Below are positions 1 through 36,321 of a stretch of 64,000 bases of DNA, one piece after another. Each line of letters opens with the position of its first letter. The stretch's first letter is position 1. Position numbers and translations under genes: made by a program. The stretch is taken from contig OU612073.1 in assembly GCA_914767715.1 (NCBI GenBank), forward strand, positions 23,186,001 through 23,250,000, read 5' to 3'. Source of the DNA: Membranipora membranacea. Lineage: Eukaryota; Bryozoa; Gymnolaemata; Cheilostomatida; Membraniporidae. The notes below the pieces were generated by a model. It searched no databases, was not told the origin of the DNA, and worked only from the letters and a program-made list of their open reading frames with translations.

Positions 1-2440
1 AAGTTATGGTAAAGGAAAGGCAAATCCCTTCATCAGATAAGATTTGATACAATCAAATAAATTTCGTCCCTCAAATTTCTGGCCCATGACACAATGGCGG
101 GGTTTTATAGACTTTTTCGAACATATCGAAGTGGGAATAAATATCAATTAGTTGATGTGGAAAATGTTGATGCCGGAATTTCTTCTGACTGAAATTTCAT
201 AAAACCAGCACTGCTGAGCTGTGCCATATGATGTTGCTGCAGGACCTGGTGACCACTATGGTGAAGAGAGACCTGCATTTCAGATTGTCAATGCTTGTCA
301 AAAAAACAAGATTGACGATTTAAATGAGTTATATATTGCGGTTGCGTGCATTACTGGCTACAGTTTACTTTAAAAACAGGTAACAGAATAAAAAATATAG
401 ATATGTTTGGAGGATTCAGAAGTAAATCAAATACATCCGCCAATAGTTATTGACATTCAGTAAGCAATTGGTAGATCTTTCTCTGTAGAGTTAAAAAATT
501 GTTACAATTCAAACACTTATGACTTTGATTTGGCATATAAAAGGCATTACCAGTACTAACCTTCAATGTCGGCGATTTTCTTAGCTAGTTTGTCCTGCCG
601 GCTGCGCGCTGCTTGACGTGTGTATATCTCTCTCAATCAACTTGGTCCGCAGATGTAAGTTCACTAATCGGCCTTTCCTTTTATACCTGTTTAGTTTTAT
701 AAAAGGTCAAGAACTGGTAAGCTATTGTTAGTACGACTAGCTTTAACAGTACTATTCCCTATTGCCTACTTGTTGTCTTGGTTTCGATAAACAATGTATT
801 TTACCCTTGCCTTGCTATTGAATTTGCTCATACAAGAAGACAAGCGTGTTATTGATTTCGAGCCAGCACAATTTTTAATTTGCAATTCCACGAACTGAGT
901 TTTGTTGGTTTAACAAAAAAAGCGGAACTATTCTGAGCAAGGACTCATTGTTCTGAGGCAGCGACCATCACAACATAAGTTCAAGCTGCGTGAAATACAT
1001 TTTTCTTTTGTTGTGAATATGGATAAGAAAATTGTAGCATTTCTAAGAATTTATTACAGCAAACCAAGGGGCAAACATACATGACATCTGAGTGCAGATT
1101 TGTATGGTATGACTAACGGCATCATTAAATGAAATATTATGAATTCAAAGTGGCATTAATTAGTCTTGTCAGGTGGCGTGTGACTAGGCAGTAGGCTATC
1201 CATTAATATGTGGCATCAAGAGTTAGCCGTCAATTATCCTTGCAAAGCATTCTCATTTGAGAACAAGTTTGTTTTTTAATTTGGTCGGGTAGCGAAAGAT
1301 CAAATCATAGACTTCTTAATAAAATTATTAAGTCTATGTTGCAAACTCAATATCTCCAACACTATACACTTGTTAGGAAAGAAAGAGTTGTCTAAACTTA
1401 GAATAAGACGTGCACAACTCTTAGAAAATATGTTCTTTACGCCCTGAAAGACCACAAGCATAAAATGAGCAACAATTTACTGATATTGAGACACTCAACC
1501 CTCTTAACCAGGCGCAAAAAAATGCGCAGTAAAACACACAGGCAAAATCATGGTCAACTTTGCAGAGTTTTGTAAACAAGTATTTGTTCTAACTTTAGGC
1601 CCTCCGATCATCACTTGGACTTTATGAGTGCTGCATCCTAGTGAACTAAAATCACTGACATAATCCAGCATGATTCGATTACCTTGCACAATTCCCTATG
1701 TCTACCTGCATAGCCACAGCCGGAGCCAATTCAATATGGGTTAACGCCAAAAACAAGAAAAAGGGCGCTATGGTCTATTGTGCTATCAAATGAAATTAAT
1801 TGTTTCCATGCAGTTTTTAATATTATATGAGCATCTATCGTTCGAGGTTAGAAATTAATTTTAAAATAGGTATAGTGACCAAAATTATTTGTTGCCGGTG
1901 ACCAAAAACTTTATATTATTTCCAGCAGCCAAATTATTTTCTTGTAAGTCATATAAAGCAATATTAGAACAAATTTATCTTTATTGGATGCATTTTATTT
2001 CTGCAGCAATAAACCTAAGACAAGCCATTGGTATTATGTCTAGATAAGATGTCTGATGCTTAGACCTACTTTACGAAATGTGATAGAACCAAGTAAGTAG
2101 GTACAAGGCTAACTTTGGCCCGTCCGTCGGCCAGAATTATAAGACATAGACAATATTGTTTTTGAACATTCTGACTACCATCTGGGTCCACTGAACAGTC
2201 TAAGATTATATTCTGACACATTTCCGGCACATGTTATCGTTGACCACCAGCATCCCGAGACAATTATGGCAGCTTCACACTACCAACTTGACGACTAAAT
2301 CTTTTTTTTTTAGTTTTCTAGTTGTTTATACCTTGGCTGTATCACTGCACAATGATCTGGCATTCAATTACAAACATCTAAACTTTTCTGAGAAGATTAA
2401 ATCAAAGACATTATATTGACAATATTCCAAATTATACTTT
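1..2440. other. No firm gene; possible minus-strand exon near 561-640
   Basis: I see no convincing gene in this leading stretch. A relatively GC-rich patch at about 561-640 reads on the minus strand as a charged peptide (core TRQAARSRQDKLAKKIADIE) ending at a GTTAGT donor, and could be an exon of a gene leaving the window to the left. An open stretch at 218-373 on + (52 codons) and an overlapping minus-strand frame are both protein-like but unsupported by clear splice sites. An imperfect inverted repeat containing CATAGACTT lies at about 1304-1338 and resembles the end of the foldback element near 36.3 kb. Confidence 0.3.
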
Positions 2441-2622
2441 AAATTTATACTATCTTTGATACAGTGACGTCTATCATAATTAGCCAACGCATGCGCAATG
2501 ACAGTCTTTGTTTAGAGCTGAGATCATCAAACTTGTAATTTTATGCTCTTTGATTAGTTTTGAATGACAAAAGTTACAATTAGAGAATATCCCCATTGAG
2601 TATAGTATCAAACTGCTTGGCC
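2441..2622 (+). promoter_or_regulatory. Likely Mi-2 promoter / 5' UTR
   Basis: This lies directly upstream of the Mi-2 start codon at 2623, whose context is CCATGG. A CGCATGCGCA palindrome-like site at about 2488-2497 resembles the binding site of NRF1, a factor common at housekeeping promoters. No TATA box is obvious at a sensible distance. The assignment rests on position and this one motif, so the transcription start is not fixed; an upstream non-coding exon cannot be excluded. Confidence 0.3.
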
Positions 2623-23602
<20,980 letters not shown>

Positions 23603-23801
23603 ATAGTACAGGACTTGAAATGAAGGGATTCAGCGTACTCCCATGAGTGTACTTGTATAATGATCATGTAAAGGAATTATCAAACTGATACTGTAATCTG
23701 GCTACTGTATATCCCCAGCGTACTACTGTTTTACCTGCTATTGGCCATTCTTTGGGATTTCTGTATTTTCAACCCAGTAACTTGAGAGGTTGTCTGATAT
23801 A

Positions 23802-23807
23802 TTTATT
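23802..23807 (-). terminator. Candidate poly(A) signal of the peptidase gene
   Basis: TTTATT on + (AATAAA on -) lies 165 bases downstream of the peptidase stop codon. If used, the peptidase 3' UTR overlaps the Mi-2 3' UTR in antisense. Confidence 0.45.
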
Positions 23808-23865
23808 TGCTATAGTTACAACTAATAATGTATTTTCTTTGAGATCTGTTTTGATGTATTATTGT

Positions 23866-23871
23866 AATAAA
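23866..23871 (+). terminator. Mi-2 poly(A) signal
   Basis: AATAAA lies about 265 bases after the distal Mi-2 stop, in TTGTAATAAATGT, followed by T/GT-rich sequence. The predicted cleavage site is within about 100 bases of the stop codon of the convergent peptidase gene. Confidence 0.65.
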
Positions 23872-23971
23872 TGTACATGTATATCACATTCAGTCAGTGT
23901 AGAGTCTAAAACAGCAGTTTGGCAAGTCAGAGTAAATGTAACGCATTGTAACACACTAAGTTTATAAGACA

Positions 23972-24760
23972 TCAGCTGCTGGCCCCGGTGTTCTGTTGCA
24001 GGAATTGCTGCACGACCTCTGGGCTAGGTAGCGGCAGAGGATGATATAATTCCAGTTGCTTGAGCATCCCTAGAATAGCACACCTTAGCCCATCTCCTAA
24101 CTCAGGCGCTGAGTAAGGTGAACCTAGAGGAGGCACATGTATGAATGACACACATGATGTCTTTTCACTGAGAGATGCATAAAATGTATATTCACAAAGA
24201 TAGCGTCCGGCATCGTTGGATTGTACAGCCATCGCCAAGCAACTACTTTCATTGATTTCTTTGCACAGCTTCTCGACATCAAACCCAGTTGACAAACAAT
24301 CGCACCCATTCTTTAGATAGCACTGTGATGGAGCTGTGTTCCCAGTGATATCGTGTCGCTTGTATCCCTCATTATGTGCAATCGTCTCAATAGTTAGCTC
24401 TTCCGCGACACCAGACACTCCAACATGAACCACCAGATCTGGGTTGTGCTGTTTCCACATGTGGGGAATCAGATGCTTCACTGTTTGATATTCAACAGGG
24501 ATTTCTTCAGTGATCAGCTGGACATTGTGTGCAACACCTAGCTTCTTCAGTTCTTTAACTGCTTCCCAGCTTGCATTGACATTATGATCTCCAAAAGGAC
24601 CAAACCCTGTCACAATAACTTTGATCATGTGTTTGGTTGAGCCAGGCATACTCAAATCATCATTCAGCTGTGCATACATGGCAGGATCATAATCTTCTTC
24701 TCCACTAGATGATGATGATTCTCCATCTCCTCTTCCTGATCTATTACATTTAACAGACAT
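23972..24760 (-). CDS. PGPEP1: Pyroglutamyl-peptidase I, single exon
   Basis: This is a cytosolic cysteine peptidase (family C15) that removes N-terminal pyroglutamate from peptides. I start at the ATG at 24758-24760 (context CCACCAATGT); the frame extends 14 codons upstream but without an ATG. The product is 262 residues. A Ser/Glu/Asp-rich extension of 44 residues precedes the canonical start MIKVIVTGFGPFGDHNVNAS. The conserved IPVEYQTV and VVHVGVSG follow. The catalytic triad is visible as Glu125 (ELTIETIAHNEGYK), Cys189 (SNDAGRYLCEYTFY) and His208 (FIHVPPLG). The core matches the family's usual length of about 210. There is no intron, unlike its neighbours, so a retrocopy is possible. The internal Met at residue 45 is an alternative start. 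It is convergent with Mi-2 and divergent from GABARAP. Confidence 0.93.
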   Translation of the reverse strand: MSVKCNRSGRGDGESSSSSGEEDYDPAMYAQLNDDLSMPGSTKHMIKVIVTGFGPFGDHNVNASWEAVKELKKLGVAHNVQLITEEIPVEYQTVKHLIPHMWKQHNPDLVVHVGVSGVAEELTIETIAHNEGYKRHDITGNTAPSQCYLKNGCDCLSTGFDVEKLCKEINESSCLAMAVQSNDAGRYLCEYTFYASLSEKTSCVSFIHVPPLGSPYSAPELGDGLRCAILGMLKQLELYHPLPLPSPEVVQQFLQQNTGASS

Positions 24761-28300
<3,540 letters not shown>

Positions 28301-28640
28301 ACAAACATTATGACAAGAGTCATCTCCCCGCCGCCTCCGCAACATTTACCTTTACTGTTTATTATCTCCTCCACTTCAGAGGGAGATATTCAGTGATTGG
28401 GAATCACATGGAGATACATATACTCATGTTATGCTTATCAACTGCGTATAAACACAAACTAAAAATAAAAAAAGTGAAGTGAATTATCATCAAAAACTGA
28501 GATAGATATTCTGACTTAGTCTCGATGTGACCTTGACCTATGAGTTCTTCTGTGGATCTGGTATCATCAAGTTACTCAACACTAAAAAAAAACAAAATTC
28601 ACAAATATGAAAGATAAATATTTATACAATAAATCACACA
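28301..28640 (+). terminator. GABARAP 3' UTR and poly(A) signals
   Basis: AATAAA occurs at 28464-28469 and again at 28628-28633, giving two candidate 3' ends 164 and 328 bases after the stop. Nothing else is recognised here. Confidence 0.5.
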
Positions 28641-29870
28641 AAAAATGCTGATTGTATGTTATATAACCATTTAGACTTCAGTAAAAGTACGATTATTATT
28701 TTTATAGCGCTTTTTCTTTTCCTCGAAATATGTAAACTCAAATATTAATGTGAGTCCGATTTAAACATCTTAACTTACTCTCTGTATTGTATGGTATTGC
28801 TCTGTGTCTAATTGTCGAGTTAGCTTCTTATGCTTTCTTTTTTCTCTGAATTGTTACCTGGTATCAGAACTGGTATATTTTTGTGCAAAATGTAAAAAGA
28901 ATTAAAATTTAATCGCATTTAGGCATTATGATTTCAACCACGCCAATGCTAAGCTAGTGTGTGAGTGAACCATGCCGTTAGTAAAAAAAAGATTTAAAAA
29001 AATTGTTTAGTGAATCCACGTCTGTATGTGCTGAGTGAAGTGACAGCTATCAGCATTATAATTATATAATTTGTTGTAGGATCTACAGAGCTCTCACCAA
29101 TAAAATGTACCAGAAAATCTCAATCATTAATATTAGACTATTTCATTTACGCTTTTGTGTAAGTATGTCAGAAACGAAAGAAAATATCAACTTTTTGACC
29201 TCATGAATTGACAAACAAAAATATATGTACACAAAAAAAGACTTCAAAGGTATAGAGTAAGTGTTTCTTTATGCGAATGAATGACAAATAATATCAATTA
29301 TTGACTTATTCAAATTGATTCGAAAACCTTGATTTACCATAGTTGGATCTGTATTTTGGTTTCACTACTCAACGTCTTGATCGCAGTCACTGTTGTGTCT
29401 TTTACAAGAATTGTTCATTTTGAGCACAAAAACAGGTGTATTTGTCTAAATATACTCAAGGTTTCAGTAGTTGTCTGCCTCCTACCACACAAAGTGTACA
29501 GAATCAAAATTTCAAGACCAGTTGAACACGAAAGAATGAATTTATATCAAGACTGATCATCGATATTACGTAGTCAAGATAAACATGCTAAATGATTGTT
29601 CTTCTACGCTCTCTAGTAGAGTGGAAAGTAGTAGTCGAGTAGTTAGCAAATTCAAATTTTTTTCATAAATTAAACCATATTGACTAATATACCTTGTATA
29701 CCAACTTAGATGGAGCTCAAATGCCATTCTACTGGACAGCAAGCAAATCAAGAATTAAAACAACACAATTTTTTCTTGCTACTGGAGAACTTTCTCCTGT
29801 TCGCAGGTCTCTAAGACGCCCCTAACTAACTGGAGATTCCTGAGTCTGTTGTAAGTCCTATGATAAGCAA

Positions 29871-29981
29871 TTAGATCAAGCATGATCCAATTTTCCAGCA
29901 TTTAGGGTTTGTGCCGCCGCCTGCTCACCAGTAGAATGATAATGACCGGACTGCTGGCCATTTGAATCAAACTTGATCTAG
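29871..29981. mobile_element. Small GATCAAG-ended MITE, copy A
   Basis: Ends read TAGATCAAGCATGATCC and, inverted, CAAACTTGATCTA. TA dinucleotides flank the ends, suggesting a Tc1/mariner-type target. Copies B (about 56322-56423) and C (about 43659-43735) share these ends and parts of the interior (CTGCTGGCTCACCAGTAG-like in A and B). Confidence 0.55.
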
Positions 29982-32220
29982 TTAGCAATGGTAGTATTGG
30001 CTGAATCGAAGACATTTTTCCGAGCAGGTGAACTAATTTACATTCATTCAATAATGTTTGATATCAAGCTCAACATTCCAAAACACATTTTCATACCCAG
30101 AATCTATAAACCATACAGCAACAAAATTTAAATAATAATTTTTCTTCTCAGGAAAAGGCGATTACCCAAACAATGTATAGTTTCATATTTTAAAAAAACC
30201 TGTGTACACGTTCCATTAATACTGTGGGCAGAGCTTACATTTGCCTATTTGACCAATGAACCTCCTCGAAGACGTATTCATTGATTGGAATAAGGGAATC
30301 CTGATAGAGTTAATGTACTAATATCTGTAAGTACTTGGGGAAAACCAATGACGGGATTGCTAATCATTTCATGTGACCAATGTTGCACAACTTAGTCATG
30401 TTTCCATATTTTTTGACATGACAAAACTTGATTGATTAATGATCGTCTGCTATTGTCAACTCTCAACAAGCGAGCGAAGTCAACATTTTTCTACTCTACA
30501 ACAGAAAAATAATTTTGCAAACAGTGGCAGTGGCGCCATATGTAATATTCTAGTGGAATACTAAACCTCAGAATTAAGTAAGTAGCTAAATTAAGATTTG
30601 TGTTTCGTTGCTAAAACTGATATGATATGTGTTTGACAAGTTATTTTAATAAAAGTGTAGTCTGAAGATAGTTAGCTTCATTGTACCAGAAATGTAAGTA
30701 CTTAAACTTCTCATGTGGCACAGGAACTTTCTACAGCACCACAGACCTACAGAGACTGGTTGGGTTAAAATGACATATATGTATATATATATATATTTGA
30801 GCTAACAACTCATACAAACTGCGTTGAAAGCTGGTTGCTCATATCTTACTTTCACTCTCAGCATAGATACAGTTTAATATGTTAAAATATATTACAAATT
30901 TCCTCTAAAATTGTTATGCTTTTGAATTTTACGAAATTGATGATAGAACTAAAATATCGATATCAAAGTAGTATCATGTCAGTCATAATTCTATTGAAGC
31001 TTCCTTTTCATATCTGTTATATGATTGGATCAGAAGTTGAAACTTCAAAACAAACATAGCCATATCTCTCAGTAAAGGGAGACAACCTATCATATTTGCC
31101 AACTGCTAAAATAAAGGGATGCCTACTGAGACTTGTAAAATTATGCCACACCATAGGAGGTGAAAATGAAACAAAATTTTATTTGTGTTTGCGTTACGGC
31201 TGAAAATTTAAGGGTTGATGAATCATAAACTCAGAGCATCTTAAACCATGCTCAAATACCCAAACACTCACAATTTCTTCAAAGATCATAGTTATCGTAA
31301 TCAAAACAACTCCCATAAACACAACCATAGACAAAACACGGTCTAGGAACACAACAACGCAGAGCGATACGCTCTCATCCTATACGGCCCTCAGATATGT
31401 GTTTTACCAGTAAATATCAAAATTATCCAGCAGTCTTTGATAACGGTGGGGCTCTGTTCTGTTGTGTGAACGACTACCATCCCATATTTACTCCACTCAC
31501 TGTATTATATAGAACCAGAAATGCCTCACATGGAGTGACGCTGCTGTCACTACTCCGTACAGCTCATTTATAAAATATAACCACTGACGCGATAACACAT
31601 CAAGGCGCTGTCATAATCAGAGACCTTGGTCTGCAAAAAAGCTCACATGTTTTTGGTAGTTGCTTTATTAAATATAATAGAAATAGTCATATCAAGTCAA
31701 AGCGTTGTTTTCGATATATGAAGTTTTACTGTTGTATTGACCATGTAATAACACACAAAACTGTAGTCCTTCGTACCATGCTAGAGCTGAAAAAAGCTCC
31801 AGCGTATAATATCTTTGGTCTATATTCTGAGGAAAGCATTGATGCTGCGAAAATGGTGGCTCCGTTGGACAATGTAGCTCGATGTTCTTTGTGAAACAAT
31901 GGCATATTTTATGAGTACATCACATTATTTATGTGTAGCCTATGTGAGGTCAGAAATTTATCCAAAGTTTTTTTAGAGGCTTATCCGCTATGAGTGTCCG
32001 GACTCTTGAATGACAGCAACTTATCCTTGTTTGAATTCCACCAAACTTAGCCATTATTTTCCTTGCCGTCCATATATTGATATTGACCGACAATAGATCC
32101 ATAGTCTCTGGTAGCGCTGTGTCATCAAAAATAAACACACGCGATTGATTGTATCATAAAAATATTGTATGGAGAGGTATACACCCGAGGGTGCTGGGGG
32201 CTGGAACAATCAACAATGAA

Positions 32221-32317
32221 AGCTCCCCCAGTGGGGCTCGAACCCACAACTCCTGCGGCACTAATCGCCTGGCAGTGAATAGCTAGCGCGCTAACCTTGC
32301 GCCATCTCGCCATCCCC
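32221..32317 (-). repeat. tRNA-like sequence, first of a head-to-head pair
   Basis: On the minus strand it reads GGGGATGGCGAGATGGCGCA at its head, an A box (TGGCGCAAGGTTAGCGCGC) and B box (GTGGGTTCGAGCCCCAC). The ends do not form an acceptor stem, so it is a tRNA-derived SINE head or pseudogene. Confidence 0.6.
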
Positions 32318-32326
32318 AAAAAAGAA

Positions 32327-32395
32327 TGGGTCGATGGCGCTAATTAGATAGCCCGCTATTCACTACTCGGAGTTGTGTTCTCTCATCCCGCAGCA
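32327..32395 (+). repeat. Diverged tRNA-like sequence, head-to-head with its neighbour
   Basis: It reads GGGTCGATGGCGC, AGCCCGCTATTCACT and GGAGTTGTG, matching the minus-strand neighbour in order and spacing, but its B box is degraded. The two heads are separated by only about 9 bases. Confidence 0.5.
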
Positions 32396-33723
32396 CATTC
32401 CAATCCACCATTGCCACCCCATGAAACACAGCGTACGTGTTAGGGTTATTGGCCTTGCATGTCCCATCACTGGGATCATATAAACATTTGCTTATAGCTT
32501 TACATTTAAATGAGGGAGGGACTTATCTGATGAGGGAGTGGTTAATTGTACAGTGAACCAATGAAATTAGACTAGTATGTTTAGATCTTTAGCACTCTTG
32601 CCAACCCAAGTTATTACCTTTTTTGCATTCAACCTTCCTTGTCAAGCCCCAATATGGCTGCTCTCAACCATCATGCCATATGTCCTGAATAAAATCCTCT
32701 CCAGTACAGGGGGAGAGATTTCTTTCAAGATTCTGACTGAGAGGCCTGACAGCCATCTTCCTACAAAGTCTCACACAAAGAAAAACCGAGTCCTATAAAT
32801 AGAGTAAGTTGAAAGATTCAAAGAACAATGATTGAATAACTTAAGCTAGAGTACTAGAAGTGTTCCAATTTAATCTGCCATGAACATTGGATGAGGAGTC
32901 CTTGAATGGATACTGAATAATCATTCTGTTAGTTAATGTGGTGTCACTTATTTAGTATAATTTTCATGTGAGGTAAGTGTTTTCATTTCATTAATCCTCA
33001 TTTCGCATACCTGTGTGTATCATGTCATGTGAGTAAAGTAAGCCTAAGTGTAAAGTCTTGACTCATGTATCAATGTATGTATGATTTCCTCGTAGTATAG
33101 ATCATAGACTTATTATACTCTTATTATACTAGGGAGTTGGGGATGACATTTCATTTTAGATGGACATCTACTCCAGAGTCAGCACAAATACAAAATATTG
33201 GATCAGTCTGCTCAATGCAGACACGGCCGGGGCTTTATTGCCCGTCGGGCTGCCAGGGTAGCTTCTGCCCTTATGCCTGCCTTGGCGTCAGCCTTGGCGT
33301 GGTATCTCTGTTGACATAAACAAAACTTCAGAAGATCTCTTCAACCAGAACACGAACATTCTCTCAGTAATTCTAAACCATATAAACCTTCGAATATTCA
33401 CAATAATTATAATATTTCACACTTCATATTTATATTCGACATTTTTATCCATGAGTGGTACTCAAACTACAAGCACAAAAATATTTTTCATGGACTTTCT
33501 ATGGAACATTCAACCAGAATCGAACTTTACCTGTATAAAACATCACAACTAGAATATAAGCTAATATTAGAACTTCTAGTCATCTCACTCTCACATGCAC
33601 CAAACTCTCTTAATACTCAACTATTCTACTCATTATACGGCATGTAAATGTGCCGAAATATGACCACGACATCAGGTGCTATGGGCTTTATTTTCTCATA
33701 TTTTCATATAGCCCTGTCATTCC

Positions 33724-34060
33724 AAAAAAAAAAAAAAAAAAAAAAATTATATATTATATAAATATATATTTACATATATATATAATCAGTTGAGCCGTAT
33801 CTGCCAGATAATCGAACAAACCACCTCAGGTGCTCCACCCATCATCTCGTCATCTCACACCACCAGCATAATAACACATTAGAATTCTCACATATATTTC
33901 AAAATAGCCTAGAAGAACATTTTATTATATATTTTTTGTTATTGAATATCACATTCTATGTACACATTTGCCTTCAAAATAGGCCTTTTTTAGTTCCTTC
34001 GTGTAATTTTGAGGTTCAATATTACATGAAATAAAAGATTTAACTAACTAACTAACTAAC
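33724..34060 (+). mobile_element. Non-LTR retrotransposon or SINE 3' end with (AACT)n tail
   Basis: A run of about 24 A at 33724-33747 and a TA-rich tract are followed by AATAAA at 34030-34035 and an AACT repeat at 34041-34060. Short tandem tails after AATAAA are typical of non-LTR element 3' ends. No ORF is left. Confidence 0.4.
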
Positions 34061-36276
34061 ATACTCCCGAGACAGGCCAATAAGCATTCAATACTGTCCC
34101 ACTTAAAAACACGACTTGACGTAATTAGTTTGTGCAGTGAGTCATAATTTGCTGTATATCTATCAATGAAATTATGTGAAAAATCAAGGGAGGCTGAGCA
34201 TGATATCAGCTCCTGTCCAGCCCCGTATTATTCTATCGCAAAGAAAATTGGTGAGTGTATGTAAAAGACCTTTCCGCACGAGATGGTATTAAAAATAAAT
34301 AATTTAAGATACAATCATCAGCAAAAAAACATTGAAGCCAATAGAGCCATTTACCCCCAGCACTTCCATCACTACTATTCAAATGCAAAGGATACCTACA
34401 ACACAATATCACAAATACTTTGTTGGATGAGCCAGATCTAAGCACCACCACTACCACCATGATCCTTGATTTCTGCAAAATTATTCCTAGTTGTGACTGA
34501 ACAAAACCAGTCTGCTCAGCTAGGATTGCTTGTTTACTGTAAATTCTATTGTCGCTCCACTCCATGAGGAAGATTAGATTGAAAATGCAAACTACAGATA
34601 GCTGTTGTTCCTGAGTACGTATGACGAAGCTAGGGTACTTGACTATAGATTGAAATTATTATACTTCAGTACTGAAGTCTGAATCTAATGTCCTTTTCCG
34701 TGGCCATACTCATTTCTGCCAATGCCAGTAAGGTTCTTTGAGTTTATCAATGCGATATCGACGTCCACAGTGAGTGTCAATTCAAGTGATAGTTGTGGGG
34801 TAGACTTCCTGCAATGATCATTGATATTATTCTTATTGCTGCATTTACATTATATTATTTTTATGCCATAGCTAATAATTTTGGCGGTCCCTGTACACAT
34901 CTCTAGCTGCTCAAGGTACTGCAGCACACTTGACAGTGATTACTGTTTCATTGAAATTGTCCCCGTACAGAGGGATTGTTTAGTCATTGTGCCAAAGAGA
35001 TTGCAGTTCGTGCTAATTCAAAAACTTCTCTGGCTGTCCAAATGAAAGGTACAGAAACGTTACTTTGTGGTCCAGACTGGGTTCTACACTAATAGCCATT
35101 ATTCATACTACTACCCTTAGCTCACATTACAAAGATTTATTGCAGGTCGCCGAGGTTTGTGCTTGTGAGCAGCTGTGATGCATATGAGCACGCAACTCTC
35201 GGTTGAATCAGCAATGATGATTTTTTTCAGCAACACTTTGCCGGCATTCTTGACTTTTTTTCCAGTTTTGAGAGATAATAGAATCGCTGCTTCCATCCCA
35301 TTTCCTCAGATGATGACGTGTTTTGTTGCAATATCTATTTTTTCTCCACTGCTGTTTCTGTGTAATAGGTCGGGAAGCCTGAAATATTCTTGTTAGGTAT
35401 TCTTTTATAGCAGAGTCCCTCGCATAACCAATAAAAAATTAGACTACAAATTTGGAAATTATATTTTGAACCCATTGGAAAGGTAATATTATACCAGAGT
35501 TGGTTCAGGACAGAACATTGTATGTCCTCTGCTATTACCAAATGAACTAGAGGGCGTCAATCAAGGCGATGGTGTACATTCGCTATCACTTATCAAATGT
35601 TCCTCTCCCGCCTTCAACTCATGCCTGTTATCACATTTGAATCTGACGCTGATTATTATTGACCATGCCAACATTTGATGAAAATAATCTAAAAATTGTT
35701 GTGCAGGCAGAATGTCTAATCCCATTCTTTTCTGTAGCAGAATAAAAAACCATACATAGCTACCACAGGGCTATCTGCAAAAATAGGCAGCAAGTTCATA
35801 TTAAAAAAATAAATAACATAATTATGATGATGGAGGTGGTGCTTAGATCTGCTCATCCAACAAAGTATTTGTGATATTGTGTTGTAGGTATCCTTTGCAT
35901 TTGAATAGTAGTGATCGAAGTGCTGGGGTAAATGGCTCTATTGGTTTCAATGTTTATTTGCTGATGATTGTATCTTATCATAAAAAGTTCTCGTTCTGGA
36001 GTCGCCTAAGGAGAAGAATTATTTATTTTTAATACCATCTCGTGCGGAAAGGTCTTTTACATACACTCACCAATTTTCTTTGTGATAGAATAATAAGGAG
36101 CTGGATAGGGGCTGATATCATACCCAGTCTCCCTTGATTTTTCACATTATTTCATTGATAGATATATAGCAAACTATGACTTGCTGCACAAACTAATTAT
36201 GTCATGTCGCAGTATTTAAGTGGGACACATTATGATCAGTGAAGCATAAGCATTTTCCTGTCTAGGGAGTATATTA
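34061..36276. mobile_element. 2.2-kb foldback element with arms of about 400 bp
   Basis: The left arm (about 34061-34455) and right arm (about 35830-36276) are inverted copies, clearly recognisable over their whole length. Shared landmarks: ATACTCCC at the outer end, GTGAGTGTATGTAAAAGACC, CGCACGAGATGGTATTAAAA and ACAATATCACAAATACTTTG. The right arm has an extra segment of about 35 bp. The 1.4-kb interior has no recognisable transposase. Target duplications are not evident. The right end lies 46 bp upstream of the first IAP coding exon. Confidence 0.7.
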
Positions 36277-36321
36277 AGTCTATGGTATAGATAGTCAGTG
36301 TGTGACTGCTTCTGTTTTCAG

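Larger units (their letters stand above)
28641..33700. other. Gene-poor intergenic DNA with small repeats
   Basis: I found no coding exon in these 5 kb. It contains a small GATCAAG-ended element (29871-29981), a TA-rich microsatellite at about 30775-30797, and a head-to-head pair of tRNA-like pieces at 32221-32395. A CATAGACTTATTATACTC motif near 33107 resembles the right end of the foldback element at 36.3 kb. Confidence 0.5.

Noticed and set aside
218-373. Protein-like 52-codon open stretch on + (DVAAGPGDHYGEERPAFQ)
   Set aside because: The opposite strand has an equally plausible frame, and no convincing splice sites or start mark either one.
33137-33319. Cys-rich 60-residue ORF
   Set aside because: It falls in a GC-rich local repeat (CCTTGGCGTCAGCCTTGGCGT) without other coding signs.
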